Counted from the first letter of the stretch, positions 1-10,173 are shown. The stretch: 64,000 nt of DNA from Stigmatella erecta (GCF_900111745.1 NZ_FOIJ01000023.1:62001-126000), one strand, 5' to 3'. Program-made: numbers and translations. The notes: generated from the sequence alone by a model not told the origin.

Positions 1-1745
1 AGCCGGTCGTGGCCCGGGTAGTAGACGACATAGGACACCGCATCCTTGCGGCGCAGGCGCCCTCCCCCCGGCAGCGGGACGGTGTTGCCCACGGCCAGGG
101 AGACAGCGCCCCCGTTGACCTTCACCTGCGGGGTGGCGTCCAGATAGAAGCCCACGCGGCTCGTCCCCACCTGGGTCGCCAGCGCCGTCATCACGCTGAC
201 GTCTTTGCTCCCATTCCAGGGGCGCATCCGTGCCTGGACCGTGAGGGGAGCCCCCCGCGTGCTCTCGACGAGGATGAACTCGCCGACGCCCTGAAAGTCG
301 TACGCCAGCCCATCGAAGGTGCCCAGGTGCGGGTCTCCCCAGCCGTACGAGATGCCGCACTCGCCCGGGGTGTTCACCTGGCAGCCATCCCGGTACTGGA
401 GCACCAGGACGTCCTTCTCCCCGGCGTTCATCGTCGCCGGGCTGGTGAACTCCCCCTCCGTGAAGCCCGCGATGTAGACCCGGTCGTTGATGTCGGCGGC
501 AATGCCGTTGCCGCTCTCCATCACCTTGGTGGGATCCAACGCGTTGACCGAGCCGAGCTGCCGCGTCACGAGCTTCGTGCCCGCCGCGTCGTACTTCACC
601 ATGAAGATGTTGTCGCTGTCGGCCGAGGTGTTGGTGTCGAGATCGAAGTTGGTGCGGCCCGTGATGTAGACGTTGGCTCCCCCGTCGGAGGCAATGGCCT
701 GCGCCATGTCATTGCCCGCGCTGCCCATCTGCCGCGACCACACCCGCGTGCCGTCCGCGGCGAACTTCACCACGATGGCGTCGAGCAACCCCATGTGGGG
801 TTGCCCGTCGAAGGAAGCCCCCGTGTACCCCACGACGTAAACGTCGACGATCCCATCGAGCCGGCGCGAGGTGGCCACCCCATAGATGGAGTCCGCCTGG
901 TTCGTGCCCATCTGCTTGACCCACTGGAGCGTCCCCGCGGCGTTGTACTTGGCCAGGAACAGATCCGTGGCCCCCGCGTTGGTTCCGTTCAGGTTCCCAT
1001 CGGTGTGCCCCGCGACGTAGACGTTGTCGTTGGCATCCGTGGCCACCCCTCGCACCTGCTCCATGCTGGCCGTGCCCAGCTGCCGGGTCCACACCCAGGT
1101 CCCCGCCGCGTTGTACTTGGTCAGGAACATGTCGAAGCCGCCGGCGTTCGGCTGGCCATGGATGGAGCCCATCGTGTGGCCCGTGACGTAAATGGCGCCG
1201 GTCTTGTCGGTGGTCACCGCCATGACCATCTCGGTGGCCGTGGAGCCGAACTGGCGAGACCAGACGGTGGTACCGGTCGCCGGATCCACCCGCAGCAGGA
1301 CCGCGTCCATCATCCCCTGGTTCGCTCCGCCAAAGGAACCGGCGGTGTAGCCCGCCAGGTAGACCTGATGCGGCGTGCTTCCCATGTACGTGGCAACCCC
1401 CATCCCAAAGTCCTGGACGGGCGTGCCGTACTGCTTCGACCAGAGCTTGTTCCCGGCCGCGTTGTGCTTGACGAGGATGAAGTCGTTCTGGCCGATGGGG
1501 GTATTGCCGTCGAAGCTGCTGTTGGACTGGCCCACCGTGTAGGCGCCCTCGTCCGTGGCCACGACGGCCTGCCCCTGATCCTGGGCGACGGCGCCGAGTT
1601 GCTGGAGCCAGTTCAGCGTATCCCCAATGCCCGTGGGCACCATCTGGATCGAGACGCCGGAGGACGCGACCGGCACCGGCGAAGCGGCGCCCGCGGGCGC
1701 TCCCACGGAGACACCCACACATAACAGCCAGTTCCAAACACGCAT
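1..1745 (-). CDS. Secreted SBBP-type beta-propeller protein (3' end outside window)
   Basis: The frame opens with ATG at 1745 behind a strong GGAGGAGGG ribosome site and runs off the left edge, giving at least 581 residues. A signal peptide (MRVWNWLLCVGVSVG, cleavage after an Ala-rich stretch) comes first. The rest is a series of blades of about 50-55 residues with motifs such as YVTGHT, YVAGHTDG and DLFLAKYNAAG, each followed by a W..Q.GT segment. This is the SBBP/beta-propeller repeat pattern common in exported myxobacterial proteins. The two lipoproteins at 10188-13219 have a similar fold but belong to a different subgroup. Ligand or partner is unknown. The subtilase gene lies just upstream, with a terminator between. 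Confidence 0.85.
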   Translation of the reverse strand, partial: MRVWNWLLCVGVSVGAPAGAASPVPVASSGVSIQMVPTGIGDTLNWLQQLGAVAQDQGQAVVATDEGAYTVGQSNSSFDGNTPIGQNDFILVKHNAAGNKLWSKQYGTPVQDFGMGVATYMGSTPHQVYLAGYTAGSFGGANQGMMDAVLLRVDPATGTTVWSRQFGSTATEMVMAVTTDKTGAIYVTGHTMGSIHGQPNAGGFDMFLTKYNAAGTWVWTRQLGTASMEQVRGVATDANDNVYVAGHTDGNLNGTNAGATDLFLAKYNAAGTLQWVKQMGTNQADSIYGVATSRRLDGIVDVYVVGYTGASFDGQPHMGLLDAIVVKFAADGTRVWSRQMGSAGNDMAQAIASDGGANVYITGRTNFDLDTNTSADSDNIFMVKYDAAGTKLVTRQLGSVNALDPTKVMESGNGIAADINDRVYIAGFTEGEFTSPATMNAGEKDVLVLQYRDGCQVNTPGECGISYGWGDPHLGTFDGLAYDFQGVGEFILVESTRGAPLTVQARMRPWNGSKDVSVMTALATQVGTSRVGFYLDATPQVKVNGGAVSLAVGNTVPLPGGGRLRRKDAVSYVVYYPGHDR

Positions 1746-1780
1746 CTTCAGGCCCTCCTCCTTACAAATCCAGCGGTGAG

Positions 1781-1822
1781 AAAAAACGAAGCGGGGACCA
1801 TGGCCTGAACGCCACGGCCCCC
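1781..1822 (-). terminator. Rho-independent terminator after the subtilase gene
   Basis: Read on the minus strand, 1822-1811 pairs with 1804-1793 as a 12-bp stem (two G-U pairs) with a 6-base loop. Six Ts follow shortly downstream (1786-1781). It lies 23 bases past the stop of the subtilase gene and separates it from the propeller gene starting at 1745. Confidence 0.7.
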
Positions 1823-1844
1823 GCGGATGCAACTTCGCTACGGC

Positions 1845-3014
<1,170 letters not shown>

Positions 3015-3057
3015 GGGTTTTCCTTTCAAAAGCTTCTAAGTGGGGGATGCAGGCGAA

Positions 3058-3086
3058 CATATACGAAAATCAACATTTTCATACAA
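3058..3086 (-). promoter_or_regulatory. Possible sigma-70-type promoter of the subtilase gene
   Basis: In an unusually AT-rich stretch, the minus strand reads TTGTAT, 17 bases, TATATG, about 45 bases before the subtilase start. Both hexamers match the consensus only partly (3/6 and 4/6). The call rests on spacing, position and local AT content. Confidence 0.3.
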
Positions 3087-3150
3087 GGATGATTAGCCGT
3101 TTTACACGCACTAAGTGGCCAGCCCCGAAGCCCCGGTTATTTTTAAACAG

Positions 3151-4440
3151 TTAGAAAACAGGGTCCGAAGGGCCCTCGGACGCGGGAGAAGACACCGCCT
3201 CCTCCGCGAGACACGGCACGGGAATGGGACAGGCCATGTTGGCCGGACACAGCGCTCGCTGTAGACACGGGGGCGGCTCCGGCGCCATCTCGGCATAGCT
3301 CGCGGAGAGCGTCACCCCTGAGTACCGGCTCCAGCCCCGGACCATGACGTAGTAGGTCCCGGCACTGGGCCAGGAGAACGCGCATGTCTCGCTATTGCCA
3401 CCGGTATAGGGGCGGCAGCCGTACTCGGTCAGGGTGGGCGGGGCGCCGGAGCGGACATAAAGGTCCGCATCCCCTGTCCCCCCCGAGAGGCTGAACGTGG
3501 CGCTGGAGACATTTCCGGGGACATAGAAGGTGTAGACCTTCTCCGTGGCCCCACCTCCATAGAGGTTGGAGACAGGGCTGGAGCGCGTGAGCGCATTCCA
3601 GTACGCCACCACCGAGAGGCCGGAGGAAGCCGTGACGCTCTTCACCAGCACGGAGTAGGAGCCCTCGGCGGCCGCGAAGAAGCACGCGTCGTAGTTGCCG
3701 CTGTAGCGCGACGCGCAATCATACGACGCCTCCGTCGCCACACCGCCCCGCTTGACGTACAGGTCCGCGTTTCCCGTCCCGCTGCTCAGGGAGATGGACA
3801 GCCCCACCGAACCTTCGGGGATGGCCACCGAAAAATGTTTCTCGCCCCCGGCGCCCTGCGTGAACCCCGAGACCGGAACCCCCTGGGAGAGCGCCGCGGT
3901 GGTCGAGTTGCAGTACATATTCACGTGAAATATTGGCGCCACGCTGTACGCACTTCGATCCGTATAGAGATTGCAGTCCTTGAGCTGGGGGTGGGGATAG
4001 AGCTGGCTGCCCACCCCAGGCGTGGGCGTCGTGCCAAAGAGGGGGTAGTACGGGGAGGGCCGCAGGCTCGCCGAGGTCCACTGGTAGAAGCCCGCGCTGT
4101 CCAGCACCTGTGTGGAAGGCATGCGCGTGAAGAGCGCATGGGCATAGGTTCCGTTGATCTCAAAGTTCGCGATGTCGCCGTGGAAAGCGTTCTGCCCGGA
4201 GGGATTGGCCAGCGGATCCACCTCCTGGTAATCCATCATCGGGTTGGCGCCGTCGGTGACGGGAAACCCCTGCACGGTGACCAGCTTGTTCAGCGCGCAC
4301 CGCCTCGCCCACTCGACCCGGTTCACCGCATCCGCCGGGCTGATGGCATCCATCCCACACTGTCCAAACTGCGCCTGGGCCTCGATGGGAACGAAGAGTC
4401 CCCCAGCCAGAACAGCCACGGTGCGAAACGTGAGCCTCAT
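3151..4440 (-). CDS. Secreted protein: island N-terminal domain plus two PPC domains
   Basis: A 429-residue secreted protein. The signal peptide ends near AQAQ. Residues about 20-195 form a domain shared with the Hint proteins at 8159 and 13254: a Cys followed by SPADAVNRVEWARRCAL, then a YPLFGTT stretch and a FHVNMYC motif. Here the domain is followed not by Hint but by two bacterial pre-peptidase C-terminal (PPC) domains with ADLYVK/ADLYVR and paired Cys, seen at about 205-295 and 305-400. The tail is Cys/Pro-rich. PPC domains usually sit at the end of secreted peptidases, but no protease motif is visible. ATG 4440 is preferred over the upstream GTG because AGGAAGG precedes it. Function of the shared domain is unknown. 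Confidence 0.85.
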   Translation of the reverse strand: MRLTFRTVAVLAGGLFVPIEAQAQFGQCGMDAISPADAVNRVEWARRCALNKLVTVQGFPVTDGANPMMDYQEVDPLANPSGQNAFHGDIANFEINGTYAHALFTRMPSTQVLDSAGFYQWTSASLRPSPYYPLFGTTPTPGVGSQLYPHPQLKDCNLYTDRSAYSVAPIFHVNMYCNSTTAALSQGVPVSGFTQGAGGEKHFSVAIPEGSVGLSISLSSGTGNADLYVKRGGVATEASYDCASRYSGNYDACFFAAAEGSYSVLVKSVTASSGLSVVAYWNALTRSSPVSNLYGGGATEKVYTFYVPGNVSSATFSLSGGTGDADLYVRSGAPPTLTEYGCRPYTGGNSETCAFSWPSAGTYYVMVRGWSRYSGVTLSASYAEMAPEPPPCLQRALCPANMACPIPVPCLAEEAVSSPASEGPSDPVF

Positions 4441-4584
4441 ACGGAGAGGGCCTTCCTGTGGGGGATTCACTAGCCGTGGAATTCTACCATGAAAAGGAAT
4501 TCAGGAACAGAGTTCCAACTTCTCGTAACTGAATCTAGTCGTTTTCCTTGCTTCGCTTGAGCAAAGAGGCGTATCCGGAAGACC
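4441..4584. promoter_or_regulatory. Divergent intergenic region
   Basis: 144 bases separate the PPC protein (minus) and the HEAT-repeat protein (plus). The stretch is AT-richer than its surroundings and holds two GGAATTC copies near 4478 and 4495. It must carry both promoters, but I could not pick out convincing -35/-10 pairs. Confidence 0.4.
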
Positions 4585-6546
4585 ATGCACGGGACGATCG
4601 CGCGAAAGGCATGGGGGCCTCTGGCCGTCGTCCTGCTGGGATTGGGCGCCTGGTGGTCCCTGGCGGGCAGAGGACAGCCTGAAACGCCCACCGCGCCGGA
4701 CGCCTCGGTCCCACAAGCCTTGCCCTCGCCGCAAGGTCAGACGCCCCCCACGGCGCCCGCCGCGCTCCAAGCCTCCCGCGCGTGGCGGCCTGGGAGCCTG
4801 TACCGCTACGAGGTGAGCAGCGAGCAGGATGTCACCCTGCGTCAACCCCAGACAGCGGCCCCCGCCATGCCAGGGATGCGGTTCCGGCTGAAGGGCGAGT
4901 GGCAGGTGGGCCTCGTCTCCGCGCAGGAGAACCGCATCGAGGCCCGGGTCCACCTGCGTCCGGCCTCCTTCTCCGCGAGCGTGGAGGGCCAGGACCAGCT
5001 GGCCCCCGATGCCGAGCGCATCCTTCTGGCGGCGCTGTCGACGCCCTTCTTCCTCACGCTGGACAGAAGTGGCGCGGTGAAGCTTGTCCACTTCGAGCGG
5101 GACATCGATGGCCTGGCCCAGGGGCTGCTGCGCTCCCTGGTGGCCTCTACCCAGTTCGTCACGGCGGGCGCGCTGGGCGCCGCCTGGCAGACCGAAGAGT
5201 CCGACTCCACGGGCCAATACCAGGCCGCCTACCGCCGCCTGGCCTCAAACCGCTTCGAGAAGACCAAGCGCCACTACTCCCATCTGGCCTCGGAGCAAGG
5301 ACTGGTGCCCATCGAGCCCGGCGTCCGCCTCCAGGTGCGCTCGGTCACCACCTCCGAGTTGGAGGAGGATCTCTGGGTCCGCTCCCTGCAGGGCAACGAG
5401 TGGTTGGAGGCCGAGTTGGGCGTCGGAATGCCCACCGCCACCACCACCCTCACCGTGGCGCTGCGCCTGCTGGAGCGCCGCATGGACCCCTCGCTGCTGG
5501 GGGCGCTGGCCGCGCGGCAGGCCTCGCTCGTCTCCCAGCCCCTGGGCAGCATCGCGGGGCAGGCCGAGGACCCGATGACCCACCACCGGCAGATCCTGGG
5601 AAACAGGCGCTTCGAGGACATCGTCCAGGACTTGCGCGCACTGCCGCAGGACGGGAAGGCGCGGGATGACGCCCGCACGGCGGCGCTCGAGCGGCTGCGC
5701 GCGCTCTTCTTGCTCCAGCCTTCCGAGGCGCAGAAGGTCTCCAGCCTGCTGCGCGAGGGCCTCGAGCCGGCCGCGGCCAGCCCCTTGATGGGCGCGCTGT
5801 CGGCGGCCAGCACGCCCGAGTCCCTCCAAATCCTGTCGCGCACCATCGAGGATGCCACCCTGGCCCCGTCCGTCCGCACGGATGCCGTGGCCGCCCTGGG
5901 CATGGCCGGCGAGCCCACCCAGGAGGCCGTGGACACGCTGTGGCGCACCACCCGGGACGCCTCGCCCGAGCTGCGCGACACGGCGGCGCTCGCCCTGGGC
6001 AATGCGGCCATGAACCTGCAAACCGGCGACCCCCGGCGCGCGGACGCCCTGGTGGGCGAGCTGGTGAGTGCCTATCGCTCGGCCACCACCCCGGAGCAAC
6101 AAGCCCTGGTGTTACAGGCCCTGGGCAACACCCATGCCGCCAGCGCGCAGCCCCTCTTGCTGGAAGGACTGCGCTCCCCCAGCCCGATGGTCCGCGCGGC
6201 GGCCGTCGTCGCGCTGCGCTTCTCGCCAGAGCCCTCCACCGACCCGCTCCTGAGCCAGGTGCTCACCGCCGATCCCTCCTCCGAGGTGCGCAAGAGCGCG
6301 GTCTTTGCTTGCAGTTTCCGCCCCCTCCCGCCCCTGCTCCTGGGGCTCCAGCGCGCCTTGCAGAGCGATCCGGCGGACGCCGTGCGCGCGGAGATTGTCT
6401 TCCTGCTGGGGCGAAACCGCGCCGCCCTGCCCCAGGTGGATGCCCTGCTCACCTGGACCAGCCAGAACGACCGCAGCATGGACATCCGGCAGGCCGCGAT
6501 GTCCTTCCTCCGCCCGTCCGCGCAACCGCTCCCCCCCTCCCCCTGA
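4585..6546 (+). CDS. Membrane-anchored HEAT-repeat protein with vitellogenin-like layout
   Basis: A 653-residue protein. A hydrophobic N-terminal anchor (about 9-28) is followed by a Pro/Ala/Gln linker and then a beta-rich domain (about 60-290) starting with a YRYEVSSEQ strand. From about 330 to the end there are HEAT-type helical pairs, for example LQALGNTHAASAQPLLLEGL and MVRAAAVVALRF. A beta-barrel followed by a helical arch is the arrangement of the lipoprotein N-terminal (vitellogenin) domain, and the TPESL and LGNAA segments are reminiscent of it. That assignment is by eye only; a plain HEAT-repeat exported protein is the safe call. The start is supported by GGAAG upstream. The next gene encodes a secreted beta-rich protein. 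Confidence 0.75.
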   Translation: MHGTIARKAWGPLAVVLLGLGAWWSLAGRGQPETPTAPDASVPQALPSPQGQTPPTAPAALQASRAWRPGSLYRYEVSSEQDVTLRQPQTAAPAMPGMRFRLKGEWQVGLVSAQENRIEARVHLRPASFSASVEGQDQLAPDAERILLAALSTPFFLTLDRSGAVKLVHFERDIDGLAQGLLRSLVASTQFVTAGALGAAWQTEESDSTGQYQAAYRRLASNRFEKTKRHYSHLASEQGLVPIEPGVRLQVRSVTTSELEEDLWVRSLQGNEWLEAELGVGMPTATTTLTVALRLLERRMDPSLLGALAARQASLVSQPLGSIAGQAEDPMTHHRQILGNRRFEDIVQDLRALPQDGKARDDARTAALERLRALFLLQPSEAQKVSSLLREGLEPAAASPLMGALSAASTPESLQILSRTIEDATLAPSVRTDAVAALGMAGEPTQEAVDTLWRTTRDASPELRDTAALALGNAAMNLQTGDPRRADALVGELVSAYRSATTPEQQALVLQALGNTHAASAQPLLLEGLRSPSPMVRAAAVVALRFSPEPSTDPLLSQVLTADPSSEVRKSAVFACSFRPLPPLLLGLQRALQSDPADAVRAEIVFLLGRNRAALPQVDALLTWTSQNDRSMDIRQAAMSFLRPSAQPLPPSP

Positions 6547-6658
6547 AGGGAGGACCCCACACAGCTCACCCGCAGAGACTGAGAAGTATTCACGGCTAGT
6601 GTGCATTTTTTGTAAACTGATCTACTCTGCGCCCCCCGCTATCCCCGAAAGGAAGGCC

Positions 6659-7867
6659 ATGACGCGTCCGATGCTCAAGGCAGTATGGATGATGACGTTC
6701 GCCGTACCTGGGCTTGCACTTGCACAAACCGCGCCTCATTACACGGACCCGAACACCTATCAGGTCGAGGTGATGTACCCGCCGGCCGCCTATGCGACCG
6801 GCTACGTGATGAATGACAGCCTGCCGTGGGAGTCGTCCTATCCCTTCGTCGTGGGTGGCTACTACACCTCGACGGACCAGGCGGCGATCATCAACGAAGA
6901 GGTGGACGCGACGGGCGGAATCCTGTCCAGCGAAGGGGGCGCCCCGCTGATCAACATCAACCAGGGCAACATCCCGGAGGCGGTCCGGCCCAACGTGCCG
7001 CCGGTCGTGGAGCACTTCCCGTCCCCGGACTCGATGCAGGTCCAGACGCCGGGGTACAACAAGTCGTACTCGCGCACCCAGAGCTTCGGAAACAGCATGT
7101 TCGGGGGCGGCTACGCCATTGACACGGCCGTGACGGCCACCGATGGCACGCTGGCCGAGGCCAAGACGGTCGAGGCCTTCGCCGACGGCAAGGTCTTCGG
7201 CACCGCCTTCAACACGCAGAAGGAGCTGGTGCGCGGCCGCGTCGACATCAAGGGCCAGGCCAATGGCCCCAACACCAGCAAGGCGGTGCTCTACGCGATG
7301 GGCCAGCAGATCTGGTCCTCCAACCTCTCCGCGAGGTTCGAGCCCACCCCCGTCGACTGGAGCCGCACGTTCTTCTCGATCTCCAAGACGTTCATGGTCG
7401 GCCCCGTGCCCATCTCGGTCAAGGCGTCGCTCGCGGGTGGCGTCAAGCTCAAGGTGCTCGGAGAGATCAACCCGACGCTCGCCAAGCTGACCGCGGAGCC
7501 CGGCGGGTTCTCCAACGTCACGGCTTCCGCCTCGGTCAACATCATCGTCGCCAGCTTTGGCGTCGAGGGAGGCCTCACCCTCATCAACGCCAAGATGCCC
7601 ACGCTGGGCCAGCTCGACTGGCCGCTGTGCACCGTCAACTGGCAGCTCAGCTCCAAGCTGAACCTCAACACGCTCTCGGGCACCCTGAGCCTCTTCGCGA
7701 AGATCAAGTTCCTCTTCTTCAGCAAGAAGTGGACGGTGACCATCGCCCGGTGGAATGGGCTCACCTATGACTGGACGCTGCTGGGGGTGAACGGCACCAA
7801 GGATCTCGGCATCTGCACCTCCAACGACAACGCCGCGCCGCCCCTGCTCACGGCCAGCGCGAACTGA
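6659..7867 (+). CDS. Secreted protein of unknown function
   Basis: A 402-residue protein with a clear signal peptide (ending GLALAQT). I recognise no family. The N-terminal half is Pro/Tyr/Asn-rich. The C-terminal half (about 235-385) has alternating hydrophobic strands, such as PVPISVKASLAGGVKLKVLG and ASVNIIVASFGVEGGLTL, suggesting a beta-sheet or barrel structure; two Cys are near the end. ATG 6659 follows GAAAGGAAG and is the first codon that gives a signal peptide; the frame stays open further upstream inside the HEAT gene. It lies 112 bases after the HEAT-repeat gene and ends in a strong terminator, so the two could be one unit. A role with that protein in binding lipid or a surface ligand is conjecture. 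Confidence 0.8.
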   Translation: MTRPMLKAVWMMTFAVPGLALAQTAPHYTDPNTYQVEVMYPPAAYATGYVMNDSLPWESSYPFVVGGYYTSTDQAAIINEEVDATGGILSSEGGAPLININQGNIPEAVRPNVPPVVEHFPSPDSMQVQTPGYNKSYSRTQSFGNSMFGGGYAIDTAVTATDGTLAEAKTVEAFADGKVFGTAFNTQKELVRGRVDIKGQANGPNTSKAVLYAMGQQIWSSNLSARFEPTPVDWSRTFFSISKTFMVGPVPISVKASLAGGVKLKVLGEINPTLAKLTAEPGGFSNVTASASVNIIVASFGVEGGLTLINAKMPTLGQLDWPLCTVNWQLSSKLNLNTLSGTLSLFAKIKFLFFSKKWTVTIARWNGLTYDWTLLGVNGTKDLGICTSNDNAAPPLLTASAN

Positions 7868-7894
7868 CCTCCCTGACCCGGACGGCCAGCCCCC

Positions 7895-7927
7895 AAGCCT
7901 CGCTTTCCAGCGAGGCTTGTTTTTTTT
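7895..7927 (+). terminator. Rho-independent terminator
   Basis: A perfect 10-bp stem (7895-7904 with 7909-7918), loop TTCC and a run of eight Ts (7920-7927), 27 bases after the stop of the secreted-protein gene. A textbook terminator that cuts the first half of the island from the Hint operon. Confidence 0.92.
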
Positions 7928-8011
7928 GCGAGGAAGGGCCCGGGCACACAAGCACTCACGGTGTGGCGAAACCCAATCCTCAAGCGGTATCTCCAGCACT
8001 CATTAAAATTC

Positions 8012-8039
8012 ATGACATTTCACATAAAGTCCGTATACC
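8012..8039 (+). promoter_or_regulatory. Possible promoter of the first Hint gene
   Basis: ATGACA, 16 bases, TATACC in a locally AT-rich stretch after the terminator. The -35 matches 5 of 6 positions and the -10 matches 4 of 6. It would give a leader of about 110 bases before the ATG at 8159, so another start site is possible. Confidence 0.35.
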
Positions 8040-8158
8040 ATTGAACCCCTTAAACTGATGCCAGAGGGTTTAGTCCGGGACTCGAGTGCCGCCTCCCGCG
8101 GCATTGAGGGCAGTGTTTTGTCTGAAGCACGGGAGTTGCCAACTTCGAAGGAGTCAGC

Positions 8159-9235
8159 ATGAACAAGATTCAGATTCTGGGAGCCATGGCCGTTGTTGCC
8201 GGCGTTTCGCTGGTTTCCACGGAGGCCGAAGCGCAGCCAATCCTTCTCCAGCGCTGCAGCGCGGACAACCTGAGCCCTGCCGAAGCGCTTGCCCGCATCG
8301 AGTGGGCCCGTAAGTGCGCGCTCTCGCAGCGCGTGGGCAGCCCGGGTGCCGGGTTCGACACGGGAATCCCCGCCGCCAACGGTGGCAATCTCATCGAGTA
8401 CGTCGAGGCGGACTCGGGCGCCAACCCCAACGGCAAGGATGCGTTCTCGGGGCCGGCGTATGGCTTCGAGGTCAACTACGCCAACGTCAACACGACCTTC
8501 CTGAGCGGCTCCACCAGCCAGAGCTCGGATCCGGACGGCTACAAGAAGTGGACGCGCCCCGCCACCCGTGCGCGCGCCCGCCCGCTGTACCCCACCTTCG
8601 GCACCACCGCCAACCTGGCGGATGCCAACAACTTCCAGCTCATTCCGAGCAGCACCAGCTGCCAGGTCCTGAACGGCGGCGCTCCGGCGGCGACCTTCTA
8701 CGTGAACGGCTACTGCGAGGCGAGCTGCTACTCCGGTGACCAGAAGGTCCTGTTCGAGGGCGGCGAGCAGCCCATCCTCGACGCGCTGAACTCGCGCCGC
8801 GAGGATCTGGTGACCCTGTCCTCGGAGTCCACGCTGGACAACGTCCGGCTGGCGAAGAACAAGACCTACGGCTACACCGTGGAGACGCGCGACACGGCGC
8901 ACGAGCTCATCGCCATCTCCACCGCGGCCGGCGGCACGCTGAACGTGACGGATGAGCACCCGGTCATCAACGGCGAGGGCCGCATGGTGCAGGCCAAGAC
9001 CCTCAAGACCGGTGACGAGCTGGTACGCGCGGATGGAAGCCGTGACCCCATCGTGAGCATCGAGCGGGTCAAGCACTTCGGCAAGGTGTACAACATCCGC
9101 CCGGTGACCGAGGACCTGGTCTCCAACGTCCTGGTGGCCCAGGGCTTCCTCGTGGGCTCCTCGCGGTTCCAGAACGATGACGTGGGCTACATCAACCGCG
9201 TCATCCTCTACAGCGACGTGCCGCACATCCCGTAG
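8159..9235 (+). CDS. Secreted Hint (intein-like) domain protein, copy 1
   Basis: 358 residues. The signal peptide ends near STEAEAQ. Residues about 25-185 are the island N-terminal domain (RCSADNLSPAEALARIEWAR, RPLYPTFGTT, FYVNGYCEA). A Hint domain follows: nucleophile-position Cys190 in ASCYSGDQKV, block-B TDEH with His267, a block like KTLKTGDELV, VYNIRP, and FLVGSSRFQN ending at Asn339. The 19 residues after Asn339 are nearly the same in the second copy. Known Hint domains self-splice or self-cleave at these Cys and Asn positions, so autoprocessing after export is expected but not shown. GAAGGAG precedes the ATG. Two hairpins follow the gene. Confidence 0.88.
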   Translation: MNKIQILGAMAVVAGVSLVSTEAEAQPILLQRCSADNLSPAEALARIEWARKCALSQRVGSPGAGFDTGIPAANGGNLIEYVEADSGANPNGKDAFSGPAYGFEVNYANVNTTFLSGSTSQSSDPDGYKKWTRPATRARARPLYPTFGTTANLADANNFQLIPSSTSCQVLNGGAPAATFYVNGYCEASCYSGDQKVLFEGGEQPILDALNSRREDLVTLSSESTLDNVRLAKNKTYGYTVETRDTAHELIAISTAAGGTLNVTDEHPVINGEGRMVQAKTLKTGDELVRADGSRDPIVSIERVKHFGKVYNIRPVTEDLVSNVLVAQGFLVGSSRFQNDDVGYINRVILYSDVPHIP

Positions 9236-9257
9236 TCCATCCCACTGAAGAGAACCG

Positions 9258-9317
9258 GGAGCCCGCCACGCACCGGCGGGCTCCTGGCCAGAACCGCCCA
9301 CCTTTCCGGGTGGGCGG
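9258..9317 (+). terminator. Two consecutive GC-rich hairpins after Hint copy 1
   Basis: Stem 9258-9267/9275-9284 (10 bp, perfect) is followed by stem 9294-9302/9309-9317 (9 bp, perfect). Neither has a T-run, so they may act as weak or partial terminators, or protect mRNA ends, letting the first Hint gene be expressed above the genes downstream. Confidence 0.5.
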
Positions 9318-9357
9318 CGTTGCGTCCCTTCTGCTCCGCTGGAGGCCTGGGATTTCG

Positions 9358-10173
9358 ATGAAGCCCTTCCGAATCACCCTCATCGCCGCAGTGCTCATCG
9401 TGGCCGCCGTCGTCTCGGTCGAGTTCGCCCTGTCCGGGCCTCCCGAGGTACCGGTGCTGGCCACGCCCGAAGGGGCCGCCGCCGTCCCCCCCGCCCCGCA
9501 GCAGGCCGCCGCGCCTTCCCGGCCGCCGCCCAAGCCCGCAGCCGCCGCGCAGGCCGCCATTCCGCCCCTGCTCGCCTCCCCTGAAACACCCTTCCTGCCC
9601 GAGGATGACGGAGAGCACGGCGAGTTCACCACCTCGACGGACATCCTCAAGCAGCGCCTCTTCAAGCGCGAGCCCAAGCTGGCGCAGTTCGACTACTTCC
9701 GCGAGCACGTCCTGCTCGACTCCGTCAGCCGGGAGAGCTACCGCAAGCTGCTGCTGGACAAGGAGATGATCGCTCAGACGCGCGATGCGCTGCTGCACCC
9801 GAAGTACACCAAGGACACGACCGAGACCAACGTCGAGCGCTTGATGCAGATCGACTACCTGCGCGAGGGCATGGCCTGGAAGGAGAACCCGGAGATCGAC
9901 CACCTGCTCGCCACGGTGGAGTCCATCATCCTGGAGGACACCTTCACGGAGGACATGTCCCCCGGCGTCAAGCGCTCCATCGCCGCGACCAAGATGGAGC
10001 TGTACGAGCTGCTCTCCAACCGCGACCCCGCCCGCGCGCTCGCGCTGGTGGACAAGGTCCGGGGAACCCGGCTGGAGAAGATGCTCCAGTACTTCGCCGA
10101 GCACAACCAGCGCCGCCTGGCCAAGGAGCGCGAGCTGAGCCTCCAGGCGCAAAAGTCTACCCCCAAGCCATAA
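9358..10173 (+). CDS. Membrane-anchored protein of unknown function
   Basis: 271 residues. A single N-terminal hydrophobic helix (about 6-24) is followed by an Ala/Pro-rich spacer to about residue 80 and then a charged, mostly helical domain (TTSTDILKQRLFKREPKLAQ onward) ending in a basic, coiled-coil-like tail. No family is recognised. ATG 9358 has GGAGG upstream; an in-frame ATG at 9310 would spoil the signal anchor. Its stop codon overlaps ATG 10173 of the next frame (TAATG), so it is probably co-expressed with the two propeller lipoproteins. It could tether or assemble the secreted products of the island, but nothing in the sequence proves this. Confidence 0.75.
   Translation: MKPFRITLIAAVLIVAAVVSVEFALSGPPEVPVLATPEGAAAVPPAPQQAAAPSRPPPKPAAAAQAAIPPLLASPETPFLPEDDGEHGEFTTSTDILKQRLFKREPKLAQFDYFREHVLLDSVSRESYRKLLLDKEMIAQTRDALLHPKYTKDTTETNVERLMQIDYLREGMAWKENPEIDHLLATVESIILEDTFTEDMSPGVKRSIAATKMELYELLSNRDPARALALVDKVRGTRLEKMLQYFAEHNQRRLAKERELSLQAQKSTPKP

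Noticed and set aside
709-1737. Minus frame starting at 1737 as a separate gene
   Set aside because: It is the +1-shifted reading of the SBBP gene that starts at 1745; it is Arg/Gly/His-rich and ends early, while the 1745 frame gives a signal peptide and propeller repeats.
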